9,771 nt of DNA from an uncultured Hungatella sp. (GCA_910585645.1 CAJUFP010000142.1:1-9771), one strand, 5' to 3'. Positions 1-6,848 are shown, numbered from the stretch's first letter. A program made the numbers and translations. The notes: generated by a model from the letters alone, not told the origin.

Positions 1-220
1 TTCAAGCCAGGATCACCCCTGCACCCGCAGGGAACACTAGCACAATCAGAGGGATCCCAATCCTGGCAAAGGATCACCCCTGCACCCGCAGGGAACACAC
101 AGACCTGCCATTCCTTCCTTGCCCGCTATTGGGATCACCCCTGCACCCGCAGGGAACACCCCACTCTGATAGTTCATTTGGACGGCCAATTAGGATCACC
201 CCTGCACCCGCAGGGAACAC
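1..220 (-). CRISPR. Type I-E CRISPR array, leader-proximal end (4 repeats, truncated by window edge)
   Basis: Four identical 28-bp repeats lie at 10-37, 71-98, 132-159 and 193-220, with an exact 61-bp period. Three complete 33-bp spacers lie between them (38-70, 99-131, 160-192), and positions 1-9 are the start of a fourth. On the minus strand the repeat begins GTGTTCCC and ends GTGATCC, as type I-E repeats do. It holds a perfect 6-bp stem, CCCTGC / GCAGGG, around a GGGT loop. By analogy with E. coli, Cas6e should cut after the stem (repeat base 21) and leave a 5' handle of GTGATCC plus one base. The array lies downstream of cas2 in the operon direction, so 193-220 is the first, newest-side repeat. 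No repeat is degenerate, which means the trailer end has not been reached and the array continues beyond position 1. The spacer sources cannot be identified without a database search. Confidence 0.98.
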
Positions 221-265
221 ACTAAAAAAACCGCGAAAATATCGGGATTTCTCCATCCCAAATCA
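221..265 (-). promoter_or_regulatory. CRISPR leader, short, with hairpin and T-run
   Basis: Only 45 bp separate the cas2-dnaQ stop codon from the first repeat. On the minus strand the segment is A/T-rich. It contains an inverted repeat, GGGAT (259-255) and ATCCC (248-244), around a 6-base loop, then an AT-rich stretch and seven consecutive T (230-224) ending 3 bases before the repeat. By position it is the leader where Cas1-Cas2 would insert new spacers. Promoter elements for the array may extend upstream into the 3' end of cas2-dnaQ, or the array may be read through from the cas operon. No convincing -35/-10 pair is visible here. Confidence 0.6.
224..259 (-). terminator. Weak candidate intrinsic terminator or attenuator after the cas operon
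   Basis: A 5-bp stem (GGGAT/ATCCC, extendable by a G-U and an A-U pair) with a 6-base loop is followed by TATTTT and, after CGCGG, by seven T. The stem is short and the long T-run begins 13 bases after it, so termination would be weak at best. It could limit read-through from cas genes into the array, or simply be part of the leader used for integration. Confidence 0.25.
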
Positions 266-1138
266 TCACAATTTATTTAGTTCCAAATAGATCCTATAGA
301 TCAGCTCACAATCCGCCAACGCCCCACGCACACCATCAACATCCAAAAAAAGGCTCGCCGCAACCGTCTCCAACTGAAAGTTTTCCAAATCATCAACTTT
401 TCGCCTGACAAGCTGCAAAACATCTCTTACTTTTTTAATCAATATCTGCTTCCCCACCCGCTCTCCAAGCCTTTGAATAAATTTCATATCAGCCTGTACA
501 TTATAGCCAACAACCAGATCCTCTCCGATAAACTCCTGAATCTTATCAAATGCCCCTTCCTCCCCGATCCCCTCTCTTTCCATCATCTCATTAGAAATCC
601 CAGTAAGCCTTGTCACTGACTCCGGTATCTCTCTGCCACACTGCAAAAGGCACTGAAGCTGATCACCTATTCCATCCCCATAAATTTTCAGCAAACCCAC
701 TTCAAAAATCCTGTCTTTGTCATAATCTGCGCCTGTTGTCTTTATGTTCATAACAACATAACTGCCAGATCCTCTGTTCTTTGAACCAGCCCACTGCTTC
801 TTATGCTTTGAAGCTTTGCTGAAACCCTGCTTTATAGGACTGCCGTTGACAGAATCATTATCTGGCAGCAATGGCCTTTTCATCAATGTGATTCCCTCAT
901 AATCCGTAGCAATCCATGTTGTATTATGGGTTTGAAATGCATACCCCTGCTCATTATTTGTAGAATAAACCATGGTTGCCTGTCCGCTCCTTATGCTGTC
1001 GCAGACCCTCTTCCACAGTTCATCCCTCACCTTTGCGCTCAGTTTTCCTATATAGACGCCTGTATTCACTTCGCTTAACCATTTGGACAAATCCCCTCTC
1101 AGTCCCGGCGGACAATTAGAAATACAAATAACAATCAC
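266..1138 (-). CDS. cas2: Cas2-DnaQ fusion; exonuclease domain probably catalytically inactive
   Basis: This 290-residue protein starts with GTG at 1138, overlapping the cas1 stop by 4 bases (GTGA). Residues 1 to about 91 are a type I-E (CT1978-like) Cas2. They carry the hallmarks CPPGLRGDLSKWL, TGVYIGKLSAKVRDELW and STNNEQGYAFQT, and line up along their length with E. coli Cas2. A basic Ser/Gly/Lys-rich linker (about 92-126) leads to a DnaQ-like DEDDh 3'-5' exonuclease fold (about 127-290). The same fusion is known from S. thermophilus type I-E, where the DnaQ domain aids spacer integration by trimming DNA ends. Here the Exo I motif reads VVMNIKTTG: N131 and K133 replace Asp and Glu. Exo II keeps D217 (GYNVQAD). 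Exo III reads RGALAD, with R271 in place of the catalytic His and D276 kept. Nuclease activity is therefore unlikely, although the fold motifs and reading frame are intact. A structural or DNA-binding role in the Cas1-Cas2 integrase is my inference. The DnaQ part is more A/T-rich than the rest of the operon. Confidence 0.95.
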   Translation of the reverse strand: MIVICISNCPPGLRGDLSKWLSEVNTGVYIGKLSAKVRDELWKRVCDSIRSGQATMVYSTNNEQGYAFQTHNTTWIATDYEGITLMKRPLLPDNDSVNGSPIKQGFSKASKHKKQWAGSKNRGSGSYVVMNIKTTGADYDKDRIFEVGLLKIYGDGIGDQLQCLLQCGREIPESVTRLTGISNEMMEREGIGEEGAFDKIQEFIGEDLVVGYNVQADMKFIQRLGERVGKQILIKKVRDVLQLVRRKVDDLENFQLETVAASLFLDVDGVRGALADCELIYRIYLELNKL

Positions 1139-2082
1139 TCTACATCACCCGCCTCCGCATAAGAGATCCCATGCTCCAGCTCCCCCTGTATATTATCCCA
1201 AAGATAAAGAGTGCTCTTATAATCCTCTTCCTTCCACTCTCCGTCGGCCAGCAGAAACTTTATGTCATGGACCATGCGCTCCAAAATACGCCCTTTCCTA
1301 AATTCTTCCCGCAGCCTGCGTCTTGTGGCGCTGCCTATATCATCCGGATTCTCTGCCGCCATCTCAAACGCAATCGGTATGGTTGTGGCAGCTTTATACA
1401 GGTCAGCGATATCATACACAAAAGACAGTTCATGTCCCACATGGACAAATCCCAGTCCCGGGGAACAGCCAAGGGCGCATACCACGGCATGGGCAAGTCC
1501 GTATAAACAGGCATTTCCCGCTGACAGCGCCTTATTGACCGGATCGCCGCCCTCATAGTCCTCCGGACGGTAATCCCTCCTTTTCCATGGCACATTCCAT
1601 TTCCTGGATTGTTCCCGATAAACGGCGCGAACCCTGCTGCCTTCCCGTCCCCTTAACTGCTGCATGGTCAGTTTTGAGACGTCCTCATTGGGAAAACGCA
1701 TCTGATACATCATCCTGGCAACCTGAATGTGTTTCTTCTCATTGCTTACCAGCTGAGCCTGTTTCATCAAAAGCGTGGCATGATTGGTAAGCGCCCTCCC
1801 GTATGCATAATACCGAACCCCATGCTCCCCTACCCAGATAACCGTAACCCCCGCATCGCCCATCAGCTCCATTGCCCTGTGGGTTACATCCGTTCCCGGA
1901 CCAAGAAGCACCACGGAAATCGCAGCTGCCGGTATGTGGGTGACGCCATTTTCATCCTTTACCGTGATGGCTCCATTGTCTCTGTTGATCTTGCACCTCT
2001 CCAGATAAATAAAAGTCATGCGGTCCTGCACACGGGGCAGTGCCTGGATCTCAGGCTTTTCGATTCTCTCGTTATTTTCCAT
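1135..2082 (-). CDS. cas1: Type I-E CRISPR integrase Cas1
   Basis: The protein has 315 residues and is the metal-dependent integrase that, with Cas2, captures prespacers and inserts them at the leader end of the array. The N-terminal beta domain includes VVLLGPGTDVTHRAMELMGDAGV (about 58-80), and the helical catalytic domain follows. The active-site residues are present: E147 (LRGREGSRVR), H214 (GFVH) and D227 with D224 (SFVYDIADLYK). These match E. coli Cas1 E141, H208, D221 and D218. The ATG at 2082 directly follows the cas6e TAG with no gap, and a GGGG stretch just upstream serves as ribosome binding site. It overlaps cas2-dnaQ by 4 bases, so the two adaptation genes are translationally coupled. 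The length is close to the 305 residues of the E. coli protein. The gene looks intact and functional. Confidence 0.98.
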   Translation of the reverse strand: MENNERIEKPEIQALPRVQDRMTFIYLERCKINRDNGAITVKDENGVTHIPAAAISVVLLGPGTDVTHRAMELMGDAGVTVIWVGEHGVRYYAYGRALTNHATLLMKQAQLVSNEKKHIQVARMMYQMRFPNEDVSKLTMQQLRGREGSRVRAVYREQSRKWNVPWKRRDYRPEDYEGGDPVNKALSAGNACLYGLAHAVVCALGCSPGLGFVHVGHELSFVYDIADLYKAATTIPIAFEMAAENPDDIGSATRRRLREEFRKGRILERMVHDIKFLLADGEWKEEDYKSTLYLWDNIQGELEHGISYAEAGDVE

Positions 2083-2712
2083 CTAATCCCCTGTTCTCAC
2101 CACTGTAAGCATTCCCATGCCATAAGCCTTCTCCCGGCCTATGCCGTTAACCAGCGTGTTTCTGAAAATATCTGCGTTTTCAACACACAGATTTCCCTCA
2201 AACACCACTTCAAGAATCCGTACCTTTTTATTGGAATCACCTTTGGAAAAAATACGCCAATTTGACTCCGCAATACATACCCCATTCGGAGGAATGCGAA
2301 ACCCTCTCTTCGCCGCCTGATTCTCCAGCCATTCCAGCTGATATTTTTCCGAAGTGTGGGCCACGACCTTTCCCCTTTTCTTCCCGCCCTGAATGCTGTG
2401 AACCGGATTGGCTGTGAGACGAAAATGCCAGTTTGAACCTGTTTGGATGCGCTCTAAAAGCCTGTCATACTCCTTTGATTCCCCACTGTCATTGTCATAG
2501 CCAAACTGAGCGGCTATTTTTGACAGATCCGGCTTTTCGGCGCTTACAATCAGCAGATACGTCTGGCCCCTCAGCCTGTCAATCCGCCACAGATTCCTGT
2601 CCTGTTTCCGGGCAAACGCCTCCTCCACAGCACCGTGAATTTTATTTGGGGAAACCAGTGCAATCTGTGTCTTTCTTCTCGATACATCCAGCCCAACTCT
2701 CGAAAGATACAT
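2083..2712 (-). CDS. cas6e: Cas6e (CasE/Cse3) crRNA endoribonuclease
   Basis: Cas6e cuts the repeat hairpin in the array transcript and stays bound to the crRNA 3' stem-loop as a Cascade subunit. I chose the ATG at 2712 (209 residues), which gives the family's usual MYLS start and has a GAGGTG ribosome site 6 bases upstream. An in-frame GTG at 2721 would add three residues but lies directly against its only candidate ribosome site. The putative catalytic histidine is H26 in NKIHGAVEEAF, lining up with E. coli H20. The C-terminal glycine-rich RAMP loop GIGREKAYGMGML is at about 190-202. A middle segment rich in Gly, Lys and Arg (QGGKKRGK, about 108-115) may contact RNA. The gene sits 5 bases after cas5e and directly abuts cas1. 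Confidence 0.96.
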   Translation of the reverse strand: MYLSRVGLDVSRRKTQIALVSPNKIHGAVEEAFARKQDRNLWRIDRLRGQTYLLIVSAEKPDLSKIAAQFGYDNDSGESKEYDRLLERIQTGSNWHFRLTANPVHSIQGGKKRGKVVAHTSEKYQLEWLENQAAKRGFRIPPNGVCIAESNWRIFSKGDSNKKVRILEVVFEGNLCVENADIFRNTLVNGIGREKAYGMGMLTVVRTGD

Positions 2713-2717
2713 AAACC

Positions 2718-3431
2718 TCACCTCAATTCCATCATAGGGTCATGTTCCGTTGAAACAGGACACTGCCCCTTGACCACAACTTTTCCCGGCATCTCTCTTA
2801 AGTACCGGTATCCGTATTCCCGCTTAAAGGGCGAAAAAGATCTGGGCACATCCTTTTTGACGGCTCCCCCCTGTGTGTCGTCCACCACAATCCTCAGATG
2901 CAGTTCTTTCGAAAAACGAAACTGCACGCCCCTCCTCCAATCCGGTACAAGCCACTCCTCCTCCAGAAGAGCCTGGTATAAATCCCGGTTCCGTATTCCC
3001 AGGACCAAAGGCTGGGTCGGAGGGCAGGAACGCCTGCCCAAAAACACGGAAAACTTAGGATGCGTAAGGGCGTCCTCCAATCCTTTCAGAAACTCCATAT
3101 CCCCACAGCTTAAGCCGGCCAGAAAAATGGCATCGCTCAAGTAAACCCGGTTAGACAGATTTGCGTTAAGCTTTTCTCCCATCTGGGTAATCTGGAAATC
3201 ATTAAGCCTTACTCCCTGATGGTCAACCCTGACACCAAATCTTAAGTTTGCCAGATCATCCAGCGGATCGTCCCTCTTTCTCCCAAGGGCTGCTGCCGCC
3301 ATTCCGATTACCCCGCTTTTAGTAGGCATGTAATCGGTTTCCCGATTGTCATATACGGATTCGGAGCCCCATGACTGCAGCGGAGCGCTGAGTCTAAGCA
3401 GCAATGTGTACAAACCATCACTTCCCTTCAT
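2718..3431 (-). CDS. cas5e: Cas5e (CasD) Cascade subunit
   Basis: Cas5e binds the crRNA 5' handle and caps one end of the Cas7 backbone next to Cas8e. Family hallmarks are LLLRLSAPLQSWG (10-22), PTKSGVIG (36-43) followed by GRKRDDP, and LGRRSCPP (131-138). From the ATG at 3431 the protein has 237 residues and overlaps the cas7e stop by 14 bases, with CGGAG about 10 bases upstream as ribosome site. An alternative TTG at 3413 would follow an AAGGGAAG element by 7 bases, remove the overlap, and begin nearer to the first beta strand, as in the shorter E. coli CasD (224 residues). A TTG at 3434 is a third possibility. The choice is open, but the core fold is unaffected. Like other type I-E Cas5 proteins it is expected to be structural rather than the processing nuclease. 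Confidence 0.95.
   Translation of the reverse strand: MKGSDGLYTLLLRLSAPLQSWGSESVYDNRETDYMPTKSGVIGMAAAALGRKRDDPLDDLANLRFGVRVDHQGVRLNDFQITQMGEKLNANLSNRVYLSDAIFLAGLSCGDMEFLKGLEDALTHPKFSVFLGRRSCPPTQPLVLGIRNRDLYQALLEEEWLVPDWRRGVQFRFSKELHLRIVVDDTQGGAVKKDVPRSFSPFKREYGYRYLREMPGKVVVKGQCPVSTEHDPMMELR
2719..2724 (-). promoter_or_regulatory. Ribosome binding site favouring the cas6e start at 2712
   Basis: GAGGTG at the very end of cas5e is spaced 6 bases from the ATG at 2712, whose product begins MYLS like other Cas6e proteins. The GTG at 2721 overlaps this site and so cannot use it. Confidence 0.65.
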
Positions 3432-4518
3432 CAAAATATGTCTCCGTCACCTGCTCAATCCGTTCCAAAAGCTCTGTCAAATTTACCTTTTCCCCAAACT
3501 CCCCACAGTCTTTTCCAATCACCCAGGCTTCAACCGGTTTGTTTCCGTAATCCTCATACAGCCTGCCTGCATAAGCTGCCAGAGCAGCCTCAGACGCCTC
3601 CACATAACCGCCGTTCACAGCCGTAACCGGCCTCTCAAACGCCCCGGCCAGATTAACCGGCTGGTCCCCGCGCACCGTAACATAGACCATGTTGGGGAGA
3701 GTCCTGTTGGCAAACGTATTCTGTTTTCCCGTTGGCATTGATCGGATAAACGCCTCCGCAAAACCTCTTGCCGCCATTTTCAGTTCCTCACAGGTAAGGT
3801 TTTCCGCCAGTTCTCTTATATTGACCGTGGCATACCGGTACATGGTGGAGGAGTTAAACTCCACTGTTCCCAGATGTCCCGCGCCGGCACTGTCCTCTCC
3901 TCCGCAGTCATCCACTGCCGTAAAATAGTCGTACTCATTGCTCACCCCATGGGTAGAAATAGCGTGGGCTACCTGGGCGGCCGCATCGTAATTCAAACTG
4001 GGATTGCTTGCCGCCATACGCCCGAACAGCAGGATGTCTGCGCTGGGCTCCTCCTTCACCGCCTTTTCCAGATCGGGTTTATATTTTTTCTTTTTGGCAT
4101 CTTTTGACGCAGAGTCTCTGTAATATTTTACGGTCAGGTCCGCAAGATTTTTAACCTGGCGGGCGCTCACAAAGAACAGCGCGTCCTTCTTGTCAGAGCC
4201 GGATTTTACCCCGGCTAACTCCAGCACTTCCTTTACCGTCTTATCATCCACACCTTCAGCCGTAAGATCCTCGTTGTCTGCGTATATCTGATTGACAACC
4301 AGCTCTGACAGCTTTTTCGTCCGATACCCCATATGCTCCGACGTAAACAGCTCTTTAAACATCTGTCTCATAGCCCTTTTCCACGCCTGGGAGGACACTC
4401 TGGCCCTCATCCCCCCTCCGTACACCGCCGTCTTGGGACTGCCTGTATCATCCCTGTTGACGCAGCTGGGCGGAACCGTCTGAATCACATGGAAATCAAT
4501 ATACATATTTTTGCTCAT
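3418..4518 (-). CDS. cas7e: Cas7e (CasC/Cse4) Cascade backbone subunit
   Basis: This 366-residue RAMP protein is expected to form the six-copy helical backbone that holds the crRNA spacer. It is nearly the same length as E. coli CasC (363). Conserved blocks are PPSCVNRDDTGSPKTAVYGG (16-35), RARVSSQAWKRAMR (38-51), FGRMAAS (165-171), AHAISTHGV (184-192), DYFTAVDD (197-204) and GHLGTVEFNSSTMYRYATVN (214-233). A lysine-rich stretch at 140-148, between the core helices, is probably surface loop. The ATG at 4518 overlaps the cse2 stop as ATGA and is preceded by GGGGAGAGGAG inside cse2, indicating coupled and strong translation, which suits the subunit needed in the most copies. Confidence 0.98.
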   Translation of the reverse strand: MSKNMYIDFHVIQTVPPSCVNRDDTGSPKTAVYGGGMRARVSSQAWKRAMRQMFKELFTSEHMGYRTKKLSELVVNQIYADNEDLTAEGVDDKTVKEVLELAGVKSGSDKKDALFFVSARQVKNLADLTVKYYRDSASKDAKKKKYKPDLEKAVKEEPSADILLFGRMAASNPSLNYDAAAQVAHAISTHGVSNEYDYFTAVDDCGGEDSAGAGHLGTVEFNSSTMYRYATVNIRELAENLTCEELKMAARGFAEAFIRSMPTGKQNTFANRTLPNMVYVTVRGDQPVNLAGAFERPVTAVNGGYVEASEAALAAYAGRLYEDYGNKPVEAWVIGKDCGEFGEKVNLTELLERIEQVTETYFDEGK

Positions 4519-5138
4519 TTGGTTTTCTCCTCTCCCCTTTTGTTTTCCTGGTTTTCCTTCTTATCTCTTCCCCCATAAAAATCCTGCCCCCATCTAAGAC
4601 ACACTTTTCTTTTTCCCTCCGGGAACTGCATCTCATAAAGGTCCCCTGCCAGCCGCTTATAATTCAGTGAAATGCCATTAGCCTTAAACAGCTGTACAAT
4701 GCCCCGCAAATGGTGGGACAGCTCCTTTACATCCACCGACGTAGCCAGCATCCGCATTTTCTGCACCACTCTCTGCTCTGCATTGGGATCGCCGTCATAG
4801 GAGGCTGCCAGCCTGTACATGGCCTTTCCCAGACTCACACCCTCATCTGTGTGCATATGCTGGCTTTTGGCGTCATACCCCTGCTGGTGCAGCGCGTACA
4901 GCGTAAGCGCAGTGTAACACACCCACTCCTCCTTTGTGGCCGTCCCGTTTTTGCTCCAGAACTCCTCCGGCATGTCCAATAAGAGGATTCCAAAAAGCTG
5001 CGGAAGCTCTCCGGGTTCCCGCCCTATGCCCCGCCGCAGGTTGGCCAGCATCGCCTTCCCGCTGCCCAAATCCGATTCTGCCTGAAGGATATGTATTTTT
5101 CTTCCCACAAAGGCCTCTATCTGTGCTTTTCTGCCCAT
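4515..5138 (-). CDS. casB: Cse2 (CasB/Cas11e) small Cascade subunit
   Basis: Cse2 forms a dimer along the belly of Cascade and stabilises the R-loop by holding the displaced strand. The protein has 207 residues, somewhat longer than E. coli CasB (160). Conserved parts are LRRGIGREPGELPQLF (34-49) in the N-terminal helical bundle, then MRMLATSVDV (128-137) and LRGIVQLFKANGISLNYKRL (144-163) followed by AGDLY in the C-terminal one. The last 16 residues (192-207) are an unstructured-looking tail made mostly of Lys, Glu, Asp, Asn and Gln. The ATG at 5138 is 12 bases after the cas8e stop, and AAAGGGGAG in that gap is a clear ribosome site. No catalytic activity is expected. Confidence 0.95.
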   Translation of the reverse strand: MGRKAQIEAFVGRKIHILQAESDLGSGKAMLANLRRGIGREPGELPQLFGILLLDMPEEFWSKNGTATKEEWVCYTALTLYALHQQGYDAKSQHMHTDEGVSLGKAMYRLAASYDGDPNAEQRVVQKMRMLATSVDVKELSHHLRGIVQLFKANGISLNYKRLAGDLYEMQFPEGKRKVCLRWGQDFYGGRDKKENQENKRGEEKTK

Positions 5139-5150
5139 GTTCTCCCCTTT

Positions 5151-6848
5151 CTACTCCTCATCCTCTGTCAAAATATAAATCCTGCCCAGTTCCCCCAAAA
5201 ACTCGTTGACAATGCGTGGAATCGTCAGCAGCCTTTTTGGCCCATCCTTAGATTCATCTTCCCGGTACATGTAAATATCCGTCCCCAGGTCAGCCACATA
5301 GTCCTCAAGGGTCTTTCTGGCATAGTAATAGGATTGTCTCTCCCACTGGGCCTGTTTCTCGTCCGGGCTGTCCGACATAGGGTCTATGCTCACAAGCCAC
5401 TGCCTGAACAGTCCGTCCACAGAAAAATAATATTGTCTCACAAGGGCATCTTTTATACCGTTTTTCGTGGATCCGCTTCCGTATAAAAGCCTGCACAGTT
5501 TTAAGGCGGCATGGCTTAACGCGGCCGATGCCGTATTCTGGCATTTCTCAACCTGGTCTGCAATACGGCTTCTCCACGCCCTGCTTAAATCCGCCAGAAG
5601 GTCTGCCGACATGGAAAGCCCGTCATTGACGCAATCCCCATAGGTATAATTCATCTGATCCCCATATACCATCCCAATCATCCGAAACGTAAGGAGAAAA
5701 TTCGGGGGAAGCATCTTTTCACCATGCAATGTCTGAATCCACTGCACAACTCCGGGGATATGTTCTTTCTGCCCAAACAGAACCGGAAACTCCCTCCACG
5801 CATGAACCGCCGGGTTGTGAGTCTGAGGCAGAAAACAGGAGGGATCTGTCTTTTTATCCCCTTTTTTCTCTTTCCAGATGGTCATTGGTTCGTTGAAACC
5901 ATCCTCAAGGGGACAAAAATCACCGCCCATGGCCCGGAATCCTGTCAGCCGCCCGTTTTTATCCCTTTCCAGTGAAATACGTCTGGACTGCATGGTATAC
6001 AGCTCCGGAAGATTGTCAAAGGTCTCCCTCTCACAGCCCTGCTCCGTCCGAACCGCCTGTTCCCACACAGGCTTTGGCTCTCCCCAAAGCTCTTTATCCG
6101 TATTGTAAGCGCACAGATTCAGCATCAGAATCTGAAACAAATTCTCCCCGTTCACCATGATAAAACCAAGCCGTCCAAGTCTTCCCACTCCCACAGGAAA
6201 CCCTGGACCCGGAGCCTTTTTATCGGTTTTCAGATTCACTGCGTAAGCGTTCAGATGCACAAGCCAGCGGGCCGCCTCGCCATAGCTTAACTGGTCTACT
6301 TCCTCCCCCTCTGTCATGCTGAAATGATGCCTGGTCCTCACATTGTTGCTCTCCTTGACATTGCCAAACAGACACTCCACATCATACTGTGTCCCATAGT
6401 TCAGATTTTTCACCTGCCAGAACGGGGTCTCCGGATGAAACAGCCAAAACCGCTCACGCCATGCCTCCAGGCAGCCCTCCAGGGCCTGCTTTGGAAACCT
6501 TCCCTGGTTCCAGTACCGTTTCCAGCGCCTCAGCACTATATTTTTTCCTGCGCCACCATCCTCCTGGTCGTCGTCCTCGTCGTCCTCCTCTGCATCGTCT
6601 TCCATGTCGTCTTCAGAAATCAGCGGTTCCTCCTGCCCGTCGGCGCCATACCGATAAAAACACGTCAAAGCCACTGCCAGAAGCACTCTAAACAGCGCCG
6701 CATCCTGGGTGGCCATCTCCCCGGCCAGGTCTTTGTACTCATGGGCATGAATCATAACATCTTTCAATGACACCTCTTTTTGTTCCATTGACGGCGTTAT
6801 CACCTTGATCCACGGCTCGTCCAAGAGATTAAACTCCCTCTCCTCCAT
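5151..6848 (-). CDS. casA: Cas8e (CasA/Cse1) large Cascade subunit
   Basis: Cas8e recognises the PAM, starts target DNA unwinding and recruits Cas3. I chose the ATG at 6848 (565 residues): a perfect AAAGGAGGT sits 6 bases upstream, and the protein then begins close to the family's typical NLLDEPWIKV (7-16). The open frame extends 13 codons further but lacks such a site. Other family blocks are HPETPFWQVKNL (138-149), matching E. coli HPFMQTK, and the Gly-rich GPGFPVGVGRLGRLG (214-228). MVYGDQMNYTYGD includes Q398, likely the glutamine wedge that opens the target duplex at the PAM. A helical C-terminal bundle follows from about 410. No CxxC zinc pair like that of E. coli CasA is seen. A tract at 79-97 is acidic at 16 of 19 positions, between two otherwise ordinary family segments. 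The start overlaps the end of cas3 by 20 bases. Confidence 0.96.
   Translation of the reverse strand: MEEREFNLLDEPWIKVITPSMEQKEVSLKDVMIHAHEYKDLAGEMATQDAALFRVLLAVALTCFYRYGADGQEEPLISEDDMEDDAEEDDEDDDQEDGGAGKNIVLRRWKRYWNQGRFPKQALEGCLEAWRERFWLFHPETPFWQVKNLNYGTQYDVECLFGNVKESNNVRTRHHFSMTEGEEVDQLSYGEAARWLVHLNAYAVNLKTDKKAPGPGFPVGVGRLGRLGFIMVNGENLFQILMLNLCAYNTDKELWGEPKPVWEQAVRTEQGCERETFDNLPELYTMQSRRISLERDKNGRLTGFRAMGGDFCPLEDGFNEPMTIWKEKKGDKKTDPSCFLPQTHNPAVHAWREFPVLFGQKEHIPGVVQWIQTLHGEKMLPPNFLLTFRMIGMVYGDQMNYTYGDCVNDGLSMSADLLADLSRAWRSRIADQVEKCQNTASAALSHAALKLCRLLYGSGSTKNGIKDALVRQYYFSVDGLFRQWLVSIDPMSDSPDEKQAQWERQSYYYARKTLEDYVADLGTDIYMYREDESKDGPKRLLTIPRIVNEFLGELGRIYILTEDEE
6558..6614 (-). other. Acidic low-complexity tract in Cas8e
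   Basis: This stretch encodes Cas8e residues 79-97, of which 16 of 19 are Asp or Glu. The rest are Met, Ala and Gln, and GGAGKN follows as a flexible exit. The coding strand is dominated by GAC, GAT, GAG and GAA codons, which makes it repeat-like and prone to length change. It is probably an exposed loop of the N-terminal domain. Confidence 0.85.

Noticed and set aside
1..220. Spacers targeting another part of this window
   Set aside because: Reading the three complete spacers against both strands by eye revealed no long match. A proper search was not possible, so this is only a lack of evidence.
74..256. A 60-residue open frame on the minus strand across the CRISPR array
   Set aside because: Its sequence includes VFPAGAGVIL, the translation of the CRISPR repeat, with further repeat-derived segments interrupted by spacer-derived residues. 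It is an array artefact, not a gene.
1729..2265. A 178-residue plus-strand open frame opposite cas1 and cas6e
   Set aside because: It is antisense to two well-supported cas genes, shows no recognisable domain, and follows from codon bias on the opposite strand. The same holds for the other plus-strand frames in the window.
5305..5544. A 79-residue minus-strand frame inside cas8e (and similar ones at 1335-1595, 7191-7436 and 8556-8756)
   Set aside because: These are out-of-frame shadows within long genes of known family and show no family motifs of their own.
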